A DNA stretch of 64,000 nucleotides from NCBI RefSeq assembly GCF_900583165.1, contig NZ_UTKY01000028.1:26118-90117 (forward strand). Reading direction: 5' to 3'. Source of the stretch: Pseudomonas viridiflava (GTDB lineage: Bacteria; Pseudomonadota; Gammaproteobacteria; Pseudomonadales; Pseudomonadaceae). The notes beneath the pieces are model-generated. The model saw nothing but the letters and a program-made list of their open reading frames with translations. It did not search any database and was not told the DNA's origin. The translations under genes and the position numbers were made by a program. Positions 7,108 through 15,316 of this stretch are shown one piece after another (position 1 is the first letter of the stretch; the number at the start of each line of letters is the position of its first letter).

Positions 7108-8934
7108 TTAGGGCTGCCAAGTCGTCTTCTCGCCACTGAGCTTGCGGTCCAGGAAGGTCGCCGCGCTGATCAGCGCCAGATGGCTCAACGCCTGGGGTGT
7201 GTTGCCCAGGTGGCGGGCCTGGCTGTCGAACTCTTCAGCGTACAGTCCCAAAGGGTTGGCGTAGCGCAGCAGTTGTTCGAATTCCAGGTGGGCTTTTTCC
7301 ACTTGGCCGGCGCGGGCCAGGCATTCGACGTACCAGAACGAGCAGGCGGCAAACGCGCCTTCGGTGCCTTGCAGGCCGTCGATCTGGCTGTCGTCGTTGC
7401 GGTAGCGATAGACCATGCCGTCGCGTACCAGGCTTTTCTGGATGGCTTCCAGGGTCGAGAGCCAGCGTGGGTCGGTGGCGGCGACGAAACGCACCAGAGG
7501 CATCAACAGCATCGAGCCGTCGAGGGCAGTGCTGCCGGTGTGCTGCACAAAGTGGCCGCGCTCTTCGTTCCAGAAGTTGCTCCAGATATCGGCGTAGATC
7601 GCTTGGCGGGTTTGGTCCCAACGTGCGAACGGCGCCGGCAGCGAGCGTTTGGAGGCCAGGCGAATGGCCCGGTCCAGCGCCACCCAACACATCAGCCGCG
7701 AATGCAGGAAGTGATGCTGCTCGCCGCGCATTTCCCAGATGCCGACGTCTTTGGTGTTCCAGATCTCGCAGACCTGGTCGGCGACTTCCACGGTGTGTTT
7801 CCAGCCCTCGTGGGAGATGGCTTCGCCGTACTTGTTAACTAGGTACACCGCGTCCATCAACTCGCCGTAGATGTCCAGCTGGATCTGATCAAACGCCTCG
7901 TTACCGATGCGCACCGGCTTAGCGCCACCATGGCCTTGGAAGTGATCGAGCTCGGCTTCCGGCAACTCTTGGCGACCGTCGATGCCGTAAAGAATGTTGA
8001 TCTTGGTCGGCTGCCCACAGCAGTCGCTGACCCGGCCCTTGAGCCAGCGCATGTAGGCGTTGGCCTCTTCGATAAAACCCAGTCGCATAAACGCGTAGAC
8101 GGTAAACGAGGCGTCGCGGATCCAGGTGTAGCGGTAGTCCCAATTGCGTTCGCCGCCGGGTGTTTCTGGCAGGCCGAAAGTAGCGGCGGCGATGATTGCG
8201 CCGTGTTTGCGTGAGGTCAAAAGCTTCAGGGCCAGCGCCGAGCGGTTAACCATCTCGCGCCAGCGCCCGCGGTAGTTTGACTGCGCGATCCAGCCGCGCC
8301 AGAACTTCAAGGTATGGGCCAGCGCCAAGTCAGTGCAACTGCTGTCGACACGTTCGTCATCCTGGCCGCCCAGCACGAATTCGGCGCCTTCTTCCTGATT
8401 CAGCGTAAAGCGCGCGACCGCCGCATTGTCCTTGATCTGCAGCGGGTGGCTGCTGGACAAGCGCAGGCCAGGCTGGCCGTCGGCGTTGAAGCACACGGTG
8501 CCGTTATCGAGCGCGGCGTGGGTGGGGGTGCGGGCGTAATCATGGCGCACGGCGCAACGCAGGTGAATGTCGGCTTTGCCGCTGACCACCCGCACGCGGC
8601 GAATCAGCAAGGGCAGGTCGTCAATCTCTTCACTGATGGTGAGCAGGTCGGTGATCTCCACCACCGCTTCATCGCTGAGCCAGCGGGTTTGCAGCACATT
8701 GGTGTCGGGCAGGTAGATCTGCTCGCGCCGGGCGTTGGGCAGGTCTGGGGTGAGCTGGAAAATCCCGGCGTCGGGGGTGTCCAGCAGTGAGCAGAAGAGG
8801 GAAGGGCTATCGAATTCCGGCCAGCAGAAAAAATCGATGCTGCCTCTATCGTTGACCAGTGCTGCACTGCGCATATCGCCGATGATGCCGTGGGCATCGA
8901 TGGCGCTCTGTTGTTCATTGTTCAAATCAACCAT
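7108..8934 (-). CDS. Glycoside hydrolase family 15 protein (glucoamylase/trehalase-like)
   Basis: A 608-residue cytoplasmic enzyme without a signal peptide. The N-terminal beta-sandwich begins HGIIGDMRSAALVNDRGSID and contains FCWPEFDSPSLF. The (alpha/alpha)6 catalytic barrel contains NWDYRYTWIRDASFTVYAF, the family's acid-bearing motif, and TEGAFAACSFWYVECLARAG near the end with the second acidic residue. Family members cleave alpha-glucosidic bonds in maltodextrins or trehalose. The ATG at 8934 has GGAG 10 bases upstream and overlaps the SDR stop by 8 bases, so it is the second gene of a two-gene operon. Pairing with an SDR of the glucose-dehydrogenase type suggests glucose release and oxidation. 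Confidence 0.87.
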   Translation of the reverse strand: MVDLNNEQQSAIDAHGIIGDMRSAALVNDRGSIDFFCWPEFDSPSLFCSLLDTPDAGIFQLTPDLPNARREQIYLPDTNVLQTRWLSDEAVVEITDLLTISEEIDDLPLLIRRVRVVSGKADIHLRCAVRHDYARTPTHAALDNGTVCFNADGQPGLRLSSSHPLQIKDNAAVARFTLNQEEGAEFVLGGQDDERVDSSCTDLALAHTLKFWRGWIAQSNYRGRWREMVNRSALALKLLTSRKHGAIIAAATFGLPETPGGERNWDYRYTWIRDASFTVYAFMRLGFIEEANAYMRWLKGRVSDCCGQPTKINILYGIDGRQELPEAELDHFQGHGGAKPVRIGNEAFDQIQLDIYGELMDAVYLVNKYGEAISHEGWKHTVEVADQVCEIWNTKDVGIWEMRGEQHHFLHSRLMCWVALDRAIRLASKRSLPAPFARWDQTRQAIYADIWSNFWNEERGHFVQHTGSTALDGSMLLMPLVRFVAATDPRWLSTLEAIQKSLVRDGMVYRYRNDDSQIDGLQGTEGAFAACSFWYVECLARAGQVEKAHLEFEQLLRYANPLGLYAEEFDSQARHLGNTPQALSHLALISAATFLDRKLSGEKTTWQP

Positions 8935-9727
8935 TGCCACGAAACTCCGGATAAAGGCTCATGCCGCCATCAATAAACAAGGTGCTGCCGACCACGTAGT
9001 CGGAGGCGTCGCTGGCCAGCCACACGACGGCGTTGGCCACGTCTTCCACGTCGCCCACACGGCCGTAGGGGATCAGTTTCAGTAGCTGTTTTTCTGCTGC
9101 CCCCTCAGTTGCATCGCGATTGATCGCGGTACGGATAGCGCCCGGCGCAATTCCGTTGATGCGGATGCGCTGCTCGCTGACTTCCTGTGCGAGGGTGCGC
9201 ATCAACATCTCCACGCCGCCTTTGGAGGCCGCGTAATTCACATGCCCGGCCCAGGGGATAAGCTGGTGCACCGAGCTCATGTGGATGATTTTCCCGGCTG
9301 CCCGTGACACGTCTTCGCGCACGCCCTGGCGATTAAAGATACGCACGGCGGCGCGGGCGCAGAGGAACTGGCCGGTGAGGTTGACGCCGATCACTGTGTT
9401 CCAGTCGTCGAGGGTCATGTCCACCAGGTTGGCGTCCTTTTGCAGGCCGGAGTTGGCCACAAGGATGTCCAGACGGCCGAAGGCATCAAGGGTCTGGGCG
9501 AACAGGTGTTCTACATCAGCTTCTTTAGAGACGTTAGCCCCTATGGCGATGGCCTGGCCGCCGTCGGCATTGATCTGCGCCGCCAAGGCTTCGGCCGGCT
9601 CAGCCTGGGAGTTGTAGTTGAGTACTACGGCCGCTCCGGCCTGAGCCAGAGCCTTTGCCGCACCGGCACCGATTCCGGAACTGGCACCCGTCACCAGTGC
9701 CACTTGCCGCTCCAACGAAATACGCAT
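8927..9727 (-). CDS. SDR-family oxidoreductase, glucose 1-dehydrogenase-like
   Basis: A classical short-chain dehydrogenase of 266 residues. The cofactor loop TGASSGIGAG is near residue 14, NSG at about 93, the catalytic Ser is in HMSSVH, and YAASKGG supplies Tyr and Lys. PGAIRTAINRDA and the C-terminal GSTLFIDGGMSLYPEF resemble glucose 1-dehydrogenases. It is the first gene of an operon with the GH15 gene, which overlaps its stop codon. The promoter must lie in the AT-rich 250-base gap shared with the divergent cluster starting at 9976. Confidence 0.88.
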   Translation of the reverse strand: MRISLERQVALVTGASSGIGAGAAKALAQAGAAVVLNYNSQAEPAEALAAQINADGGQAIAIGANVSKEADVEHLFAQTLDAFGRLDILVANSGLQKDANLVDMTLDDWNTVIGVNLTGQFLCARAAVRIFNRQGVREDVSRAAGKIIHMSSVHQLIPWAGHVNYAASKGGVEMLMRTLAQEVSEQRIRINGIAPGAIRTAINRDATEGAAEKQLLKLIPYGRVGDVEDVANAVVWLASDASDYVVGSTLFIDGGMSLYPEFRGNG

Positions 9728-9885
9728 TGCCCACCCGACCTTGAATTCGTGAGTTCAAGCAGCTGACTGATGACGGGCAACGGAAGTTCACCGGCGTGAA
9801 TTTAGCGACTACAACCATGGTGGAAAATGGAATAACAGAACTATAAAAAATAACTATAAGATACTAAAAAACCGCTCAAAAGCGT

Positions 9886-9914
9886 TTGACAGGGTTTTTT
9901 GCCGCGTGTCTTAT
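9886..9914 (+). promoter_or_regulatory. Probable sigma-70 promoter of the sulfated-metabolite operon
   Basis: TTGACA at 9886-9891, a 17-base spacer, and TCTTAT at 9909-9914 form a -35/-10 pair about 60 bases before the first gene. The surrounding 9820-9915 is strikingly AT-rich compared with the rest of the window and carries short repeats (CTATAAAAAATAACTATAAG) that could be regulator sites. The -10 element matches the consensus at only four of six positions. Confidence 0.5.
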
Positions 9915-9975
9915 AGGCACACCTCAACCCGCTCCGTTGGTAGTTCAGCAGTCATCGCGGAGTCACCTATAAGAG

Positions 9976-10686
9976 ATGCCCATGTATCTATCGGCAGTTA
10001 TAGGGGAACTACCAGAACAGGCGGCTGCTTCTTTAATGCAAAGAGCGCCTAAGTTAATTATTTTCGATTGTGACGGTGTCTTGGTCCAAAGCGAAGAAAT
10101 CACCCTGTCTGTCTTGATATCCCTGTTAAATGATTATGTACCTGATAATGCAGCACTGGATAAACGGTATTACATCGAGCACTTTCGTGGGCGAAAGATT
10201 GCCGAGTGCTTAAGTGAAGTGCAGCAGTTGTTTAAGATTCGACTGCCCGATCATTTTGAGCAGGCATTTAGAGCGCAGGCGCTAAGCGCATTGACGCGTG
10301 ACTTGAAGGCGACGGATGGAATAGTCGAAGTGCTGGAGGGTTTGCAAGTACCTTATTGTGTAGCGTCCAGCGCGCCACGTAACAAGATAGAGCACTGTTT
10401 GCAGCTGACTGGGTTGTTTCCTTATTTCGAAGGGCGAATCTTCAGTTGTTATGAGTTGGGCCGTTGGAAGCCTGACCCTCTGGTGTTTATGACGGCGTGC
10501 CAGGCTTATGAAGTCGATGTGAGTGATGCGCTAGTTGTTGAAGACAGTACCGCCGGGATTCAAGCGGCCGTTGCCGCCCATATAAAAGTGTTGGGCTTTG
10601 GTCCGGTAGAACGGCATGTAAAGTTGGCCGAGGCTGGGGCACTGCCGTTTGCCGATATGCGCGAATTATTAACCATTATTAATTGA
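9976..10686 (+). CDS. HAD-superfamily phosphatase (beta-phosphoglucomutase/GS1 type)
   Basis: A 236-residue haloacid-dehalogenase hydrolase, probably acting on a sugar phosphate. Motif I is IFDCDGVLVQSE (Asp31 nucleophile, Asp33). Motif II is in VASSAPRNKI, motif III in GRWKPDP, and motif IV is VVEDSTAGIQAA. A cap domain fills about 45-105. Starts at 9976, 9982 and 10036 are all possible; AAGAG best serves 9982. It is the first gene of the operon, with 24 bases to the transaldolase gene. Its codons are visibly more AT-rich than the flanking GH15 and SDR genes, which suggests acquisition by transfer. A mutase role is possible, but dephosphorylation fits the pathway better. Confidence 0.85.
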   Translation: MPMYLSAVIGELPEQAAASLMQRAPKLIIFDCDGVLVQSEEITLSVLISLLNDYVPDNAALDKRYYIEHFRGRKIAECLSEVQQLFKIRLPDHFEQAFRAQALSALTRDLKATDGIVEVLEGLQVPYCVASSAPRNKIEHCLQLTGLFPYFEGRIFSCYELGRWKPDPLVFMTACQAYEVDVSDALVVEDSTAGIQAAVAAHIKVLGFGPVERHVKLAEAGALPFADMRELLTIIN

Positions 10687-10710
10687 TCGATTATTCAGGG
10701 AGAAGATGGG

Positions 10711-11934
10711 GTGAACACACTCGGTTACTTAGAACACCTCAAGCACAATGATCCCACTTCAGAAGTGTGGTGGGATTCATCGCCTAGCGTGTACGCGCCA
10801 TTTAAACAGTATCTGTTGGACAAGTATCCGGCCGCCGCTACGCCTATCCAACAGTTGATGCCCGACGATTTCACTCAATTCAACGGCTTCAGCAGCGTTA
10901 CGACTAACCCGCGTCTGGTGACAGCCGCAGTGTTTGAAAAGCCGGAGTACTGGTCCTCACGCTTCAATCTGGACGGCCTGTCTCCCCAGGTATTGCGCAA
11001 AAAGCTCTATAACGCCGTCATCGCCGAGGGCGCCGCCGCGCTCCAGCCGTTATGGGTGCTGTCGGGCCAGGTTGAGGGGTGGATTTCTGCCCAGGTCGAC
11101 CCGGTGGACGTACGTTGCACCGAGCGCATGACAGCCCGCGGGCTGGAGCTGCACCAACTGGCACCTAATGTGATGGTGAAAGTGCCGGGCAGCCTGGAAG
11201 GGTTGGCGACTGTCGAGCATCTGGTGGGTAAGGGTGCTTCGGTGAATATCACTTTCTGCTTCACCGTCTCGCAGGTCCAGGCCGGCATTCAGGCCATTGA
11301 GCGTGGCCTGGCGGCTGCGCACCGCCACGGTGTCGATACGTCCCACGGCAAATACGTGATCACCTTCATGATCGGGCGCTTTGCCTGCCAGCCCGAGTTC
11401 GCCCTGCAAGCCGCAGAGCGTGGCCTGGCGTTGGATCCCGAGGAACTGCGCTGGGCCGAACTGCTGATCTACGAACAAATCCAGGCCCTGGTCTCGGCCT
11501 CCAAGGTGCCGGTCAAAACCTTGCTGTCGAGCATCAAGATCGACGTGGACGAACGGGGCAACAAGCACTGCTGGCACCTGGAAAAAACTGGCATGGCTAG
11601 CACCTGCTACACGCTTACACCGGACGTGGTGGAGTTTTTGATCGAGCGCGAGAGCCGTGGCAAACCGGTATTGCCTGCCAGCGAGCCGCTGCAGCCACCG
11701 CCGGCGACCGTTGCCAAACTGCTGCGCATCGCCTATTTCTGCGAGGCCTACTGCCTTGGCGGCATCGAGCCCTATGACTTCGGCAACCATGAGGCGTTCA
11801 TCAACGCCTGCAACGAAGCCAACAGCGCGCACCGGCGCCTGGCGGACTACTGCGTGCGCCAGTGCCCGGTGGCATTGCCGTTCAAGGTGTCGCTCAACAG
11901 CCTCCTGGCCGCCGAATACGGGGTGGTCGCATGA
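10711..11934 (+). CDS. Transaldolase-family protein
   Basis: A class I aldolase-type transaldolase of 407 residues, longer than TalB (about 317) and nearer the actinobacterial type. The substrate loop SVTTNPRLV is at about 62-70, GWISAQVDP at 123-131, and APNVMVKVPG places the Schiff-base lysine at residue 157. INITFCFTVSQ-like NITFCFTVSQ and YVITFMIGRF follow as in the family. The start is GTG at 10711 with GGGAGA upstream. Central metabolism does not need a second transaldolase inside such an operon, so it probably builds or rearranges a sugar-like carbon chain for the product. The donor and acceptor are unknown. Confidence 0.85.
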   Translation: MNTLGYLEHLKHNDPTSEVWWDSSPSVYAPFKQYLLDKYPAAATPIQQLMPDDFTQFNGFSSVTTNPRLVTAAVFEKPEYWSSRFNLDGLSPQVLRKKLYNAVIAEGAAALQPLWVLSGQVEGWISAQVDPVDVRCTERMTARGLELHQLAPNVMVKVPGSLEGLATVEHLVGKGASVNITFCFTVSQVQAGIQAIERGLAAAHRHGVDTSHGKYVITFMIGRFACQPEFALQAAERGLALDPEELRWAELLIYEQIQALVSASKVPVKTLLSSIKIDVDERGNKHCWHLEKTGMASTCYTLTPDVVEFLIERESRGKPVLPASEPLQPPPATVAKLLRIAYFCEAYCLGGIEPYDFGNHEAFINACNEANSAHRRLADYCVRQCPVALPFKVSLNSLLAAEYGVVA

Positions 11935-12659
11935 ACAAGATGGTCGGGTTGTGGGCGCACCCACGCTCGCGCTCCACAGTGCTGGAGCGTGTATTTATCG
12001 AACGCGGTGACTTTGAAGTCTTCCACGAGCCGTTCGCTCATATGGCGTTTTCTGCGGACTCGGCGATTCCTTCCGATGAGTGGGATCACAGTTTGCCAAC
12101 GACGTATGCAGGTATAAAAGAACAGCTTATCCAGGCGAAGAAACATACCAACGTTTTCCACAAGGATATGTGCTACCACTGCCTGGATGATTTGAAAGTT
12201 GATATGGAGTTTCTCTCCCAGCAACACAACATATTTATCATTCGCGAGCCGGCCAGCAGCATTATCTCTCATCATCGGGTACACCCCGATATGCCGTTGC
12301 ACGCCATTGGGCATAAGGCCCTGTACGAGATATTTTGCGTGGTCACCAAACTCACGGGGGCAGTGCCTTACGTGATCAATGCGGACGATCTAGCGGCTGA
12401 TCCCGAACGTGTTATTCGAAAACTGTGCGAACACTTGCAGATAGAGTTCTTGCCCCACGCCCTGACCTGGAAGCGCGAATGCCCGGAACAGTGGAAGACG
12501 TGGCGAAGTTGGCATGTGGCGGCAGAAAACAGTAACCATATTGAGTGGCCAAAAAAACAACAGCTCGACATGGCGTTGTTCGAGAAATTCCCGAAATTAA
12601 AAACGATGTATGAATACCATCACACGTTTTACGCGCGCATGAACGAATTTTGTCAATAA
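11931..12659 (+). CDS. PAPS-dependent sulfotransferase-like protein
   Basis: A 242-residue P-loop sulfotransferase. The 5'-phosphosulfate loop is WAHPRSRSTVLER (residues 8-20), matching the PRSGST-type motif. The 3'-phosphate motif is IREPASSIISHHR (104-116), with the expected Arg and Ser. FHEPFAH after the first strand is typical of small-molecule sulfotransferases. The start overlaps the transaldolase stop (ATGA). An APS kinase gene in the same operon would provide the donor PAPS. It therefore probably sulfates a hydroxyl group of the pathway product. The acceptor is unknown. Confidence 0.82.
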   Translation: MNKMVGLWAHPRSRSTVLERVFIERGDFEVFHEPFAHMAFSADSAIPSDEWDHSLPTTYAGIKEQLIQAKKHTNVFHKDMCYHCLDDLKVDMEFLSQQHNIFIIREPASSIISHHRVHPDMPLHAIGHKALYEIFCVVTKLTGAVPYVINADDLAADPERVIRKLCEHLQIEFLPHALTWKRECPEQWKTWRSWHVAAENSNHIEWPKKQQLDMALFEKFPKLKTMYEYHHTFYARMNEFCQ

Positions 12660-12669
12660 GGATTGTTGT

Positions 12670-13395
12670 ATGAATAAGTTGATTATTACCGGTGCTGCGA
12701 ACGGGATAGGCCGAGCAACGTTGGAGCAAGCTATTGAAGATGGGTATTTCGTCATCGCTGCCGACAAAGACGTTGAAAGTTTAAAGCGGCTGCAAAACCG
12801 CTACGGCCCAAGTGTCTTGGAAACCCATGTCGCCGACTTTGCGAGCAACGCCGTTATCAAGGACTTTATTCCTGGGTTGTATAAGCGCCACGACACTATT
12901 TATGGGTTGGTCAATAATGCCGGGATTTACCACGGTAAAAGTGTGTATGCCTATTCCGAAGAGGAGGTGGATGAAATCCTCAATGTGAACCTCAAGGCGC
13001 TGGTCTACCTCTCCAAGGACTTCGCCGAGCACGAAATGAAACACGAGGCCCCCCGAAGCATCGTCAACATCGCGTCGGTGGCAGGCGAGGTGGGCAGCTG
13101 TGACGCGCTCTATGGCGCGACCAAAGCGGCAGTGATCGGCCTCACCAAGGCCAACGCCTGGAACTTTGCGCCGTTTGTGCGGGTAAACGCCGTGTCCCCG
13201 GCACTGATCCATGACACCGCCATCTACGACACCATTCCCACCTACCGCCGTGACGAGTACGCCCGCCAGGAAGTGCTCAAAACCCCTATCCAGCCTAGCG
13301 GTGTTGCCGAGGTGATCCTGCTGCTGGTCGGCGATGCCATGCGCCACATTACCGGCCGGGTCATTCCGGTAGACAACGGAGCCTACCCACGATGA
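12670..13395 (+). CDS. SDR-family oxidoreductase
   Basis: A 241-residue classical short-chain dehydrogenase. The NAD(P) loop TGAANGIG is at 7-14, NNAG at 82-85, and the catalytic residues are Ser136, Tyr148 and Lys152 (ASVAGEVGSCDALYGATKAA). The C-terminal GRVIPVDNGAYPR is typical. It lies 10 bases after the sulfotransferase gene and its end overlaps the next gene by four bases (ATGA). It probably interconverts a hydroxyl and a keto group on a pathway intermediate. Confidence 0.88.
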   Translation: MNKLIITGAANGIGRATLEQAIEDGYFVIAADKDVESLKRLQNRYGPSVLETHVADFASNAVIKDFIPGLYKRHDTIYGLVNNAGIYHGKSVYAYSEEEVDEILNVNLKALVYLSKDFAEHEMKHEAPRSIVNIASVAGEVGSCDALYGATKAAVIGLTKANAWNFAPFVRVNAVSPALIHDTAIYDTIPTYRRDEYARQEVLKTPIQPSGVAEVILLLVGDAMRHITGRVIPVDNGAYPR

Positions 13396-14528
13396 GCCAG
13401 GTCATGGCCAAGAAAAAACTGTTGGTGGTGGGCGCGGGCAACCTGTGCCTGCAGATTCTCAAGATCCTGGGGCCCCGCAATCAATTCGAGTTCGTGGTGC
13501 TGGGCCGCAATGAGGAGTCGACACTACGCCTGTGCAATCTGGTGGCGCTGTCGTGTGCCCAGTTGGGGCAATACATCGCGATCAAACCGGTGATTGCTGA
13601 TCTCACGGATATTGGCAAAGTGACGCGGCTGCTGCGCGAAGAGGCGCCGGACCTGCTGGTCAACTGCGCGTCGTTACAGTCGTGGCGGGTGATCACCGGG
13701 TTGCCCAAGCTGACCTTCGAGCAACTCGATCAGGCCCAATTCGGCCCATGGTTGCCCATGCACCTGACGCTGGTGCATTGCCTGATGCAAGCGGTGAAGG
13801 CCTCGGGCATCGCGGTCAAAACCGTCAATGCGGCTTTCCCGGATGCGGTCAACCCGATCCTGGCCAGGGTGGGGCTGGCGCCGGATATCGGCGTGGGCAA
13901 TGTGGCCAACCTGATCCCGGCGGTGCGGTCTTCCATCGCCCGGTTGTTGGAATGCGAACCGTCTGACGTGCAGGTGCGGCTGTATACCCAGCACTATTTC
14001 AGCCACTTCGTGCCGCGTGGTGGTTTGCCGCCGCGTGCCAGCTATCGGTTGTTGTATGAAGTGCGCAACCGACCTGAGGTGGCTCGGCTGCCGGCAGAAG
14101 CGATTTTCTCCACGGTGAAGACCGAGTTCCCGCGTTTGGGCGGCGTTGATGGGCAGTTTCTCACGGCCTGTTCGGCGGTCACGGTGATCGAAGGGCTGTG
14201 CTCACTCACCCCGGTGCTGGTGCATGCGCCAGGCCCGCTGGGCCTGCCGGGCGGCTACCCCGTGCGGCTGCACGATGGGCAGATCGAAGTGCAGTTTTCA
14301 GATGCCTGCCCGCAGGACGAAGCCGTGCGCATCAATACCATCTGCCAGAGCCAAGACGGCATCGACGAGATCCATTGCGATGGCTCTGTCTCGTTCAACC
14401 CTCAGTGCATGGCCGTCATGCAAACGATGTTGGGTTATTCCAAAAGCACCATGTCGATCGAGCAATCCGTCGATTTTGCCCGCGAGTTGGCGAGCAAGTA
14501 CCTGTCTTTCAAGAATTCAACCTGGTAG
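13392..14528 (+). CDS. Rossmann-fold dehydrogenase, saccharopine-dehydrogenase-like
   Basis: A 378-residue protein. The N-terminal nucleotide-binding fold has LLVVGAGNLCLQIL (10-23), an acidic or basic switch region VVLGRNEES, and DLLVNCAS at about 93-100, an arrangement seen in saccharopine dehydrogenase and lysine 6-dehydrogenase relatives. The C-terminal part has GLPGGYPVRL but no domain recognised with certainty. The start overlaps the SDR gene by four bases. Reduction of an imine or ketone, or formation of a C-N bond by reductive amination, would suit a pathway whose next gene is an N-methyltransferase; this is inference. Confidence 0.65.
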   Translation: MSQVMAKKKLLVVGAGNLCLQILKILGPRNQFEFVVLGRNEESTLRLCNLVALSCAQLGQYIAIKPVIADLTDIGKVTRLLREEAPDLLVNCASLQSWRVITGLPKLTFEQLDQAQFGPWLPMHLTLVHCLMQAVKASGIAVKTVNAAFPDAVNPILARVGLAPDIGVGNVANLIPAVRSSIARLLECEPSDVQVRLYTQHYFSHFVPRGGLPPRASYRLLYEVRNRPEVARLPAEAIFSTVKTEFPRLGGVDGQFLTACSAVTVIEGLCSLTPVLVHAPGPLGLPGGYPVRLHDGQIEVQFSDACPQDEAVRINTICQSQDGIDEIHCDGSVSFNPQCMAVMQTMLGYSKSTMSIEQSVDFARELASKYLSFKNSTW

Positions 14529-14535
14529 GTGTGTG

Positions 14536-15306
14536 ATGAGTCAAACCTCGAGGCAAAAACACGACGAAGTCGCCAGTTACGCAACGCAGTATTCAGCGGA
14601 TTTTGTCGAGCGTTGGGACGAGTTGATCGACTGGGACAAACGCAAAGCCGGGGAGGGCGGTTTTTTTGAAAAACTGCTGCGCGCCCACGGCGTGCAATCG
14701 GTAATCGATGTGTCGACCGGCAGCGGCTTTCATGCGGTACAACTCAAGCAGGCGGGTTTTGACGTGGTCGCCACGGACGGCAGCAGCAGCATGCTGACCA
14801 AGGCCCGCGCGAACTTTCGTGAACGTGGCTTGGCTATCCAGTCCCATTACCGCGACTGGCTGTCTCTCGACCCCGAGGACCTCGGGCAATTTGACGCGCT
14901 GGTGTGCCTGGGCAGCTCGTTGTGCCATGTGTTTACCGCCCGCGAGCGCCTGAACGTGCTGGAAAAATTCAGGGCCCTGCTCAAGCCGGGGGGCTTGCTG
15001 ATTGTAGATCAACGTAACTTCCTGGCCATTCGTGCGGGCAACTTCAAGGCCAGCGGCAATTACTATTACTGCGGTACCAACGCATCGGTCACTTTGGGCC
15101 AGGTCGACGCCCACCTGTGCGAGTTCATCTACACCTTCAACGACTCTGAGCAGTACCGGCTCAAGGTCTACCCGCTGTTGCCGGGGGAACTGGCCACTGA
15201 GGTACTGGCGTCCGGGTTTTCGGTGCATGAAAGTTACGGCGATTTCCGGCGTGACTACGACATGATGCATTGCGATTTTGTCATCCACACTGCGCTGGCC
15301 GCGTAA
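14536..15306 (+). CDS. SAM-dependent methyltransferase, glycine/sarcosine N-methyltransferase-like
   Basis: A class I methyltransferase of 256 residues. Motif I is VIDVSTGSGFHAVQL (56-70) and an acidic residue ends strand 2 (VVATDGSSSML, Asp81). DALVCLGSSLCHVF at 120-133 and GGLLIVDQRNF at 152-162 match the CLGNSFAHL and DHRNY blocks of glycine N-methyltransferases. The N-terminus (YATQYSADFVERWDELIDW) also follows that family. An amine is the likely methyl acceptor. It sits 7 bases after the dehydrogenase gene and 10 bases before the transporter gene. Several ATG-less upstream codons in frame belong to the shadow of the preceding gene. Confidence 0.82.
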   Translation: MSQTSRQKHDEVASYATQYSADFVERWDELIDWDKRKAGEGGFFEKLLRAHGVQSVIDVSTGSGFHAVQLKQAGFDVVATDGSSSMLTKARANFRERGLAIQSHYRDWLSLDPEDLGQFDALVCLGSSLCHVFTARERLNVLEKFRALLKPGGLLIVDQRNFLAIRAGNFKASGNYYYCGTNASVTLGQVDAHLCEFIYTFNDSEQYRLKVYPLLPGELATEVLASGFSVHESYGDFRRDYDMMHCDFVIHTALAA

Positions 15307-15316
15307 GAGAGGCAGC

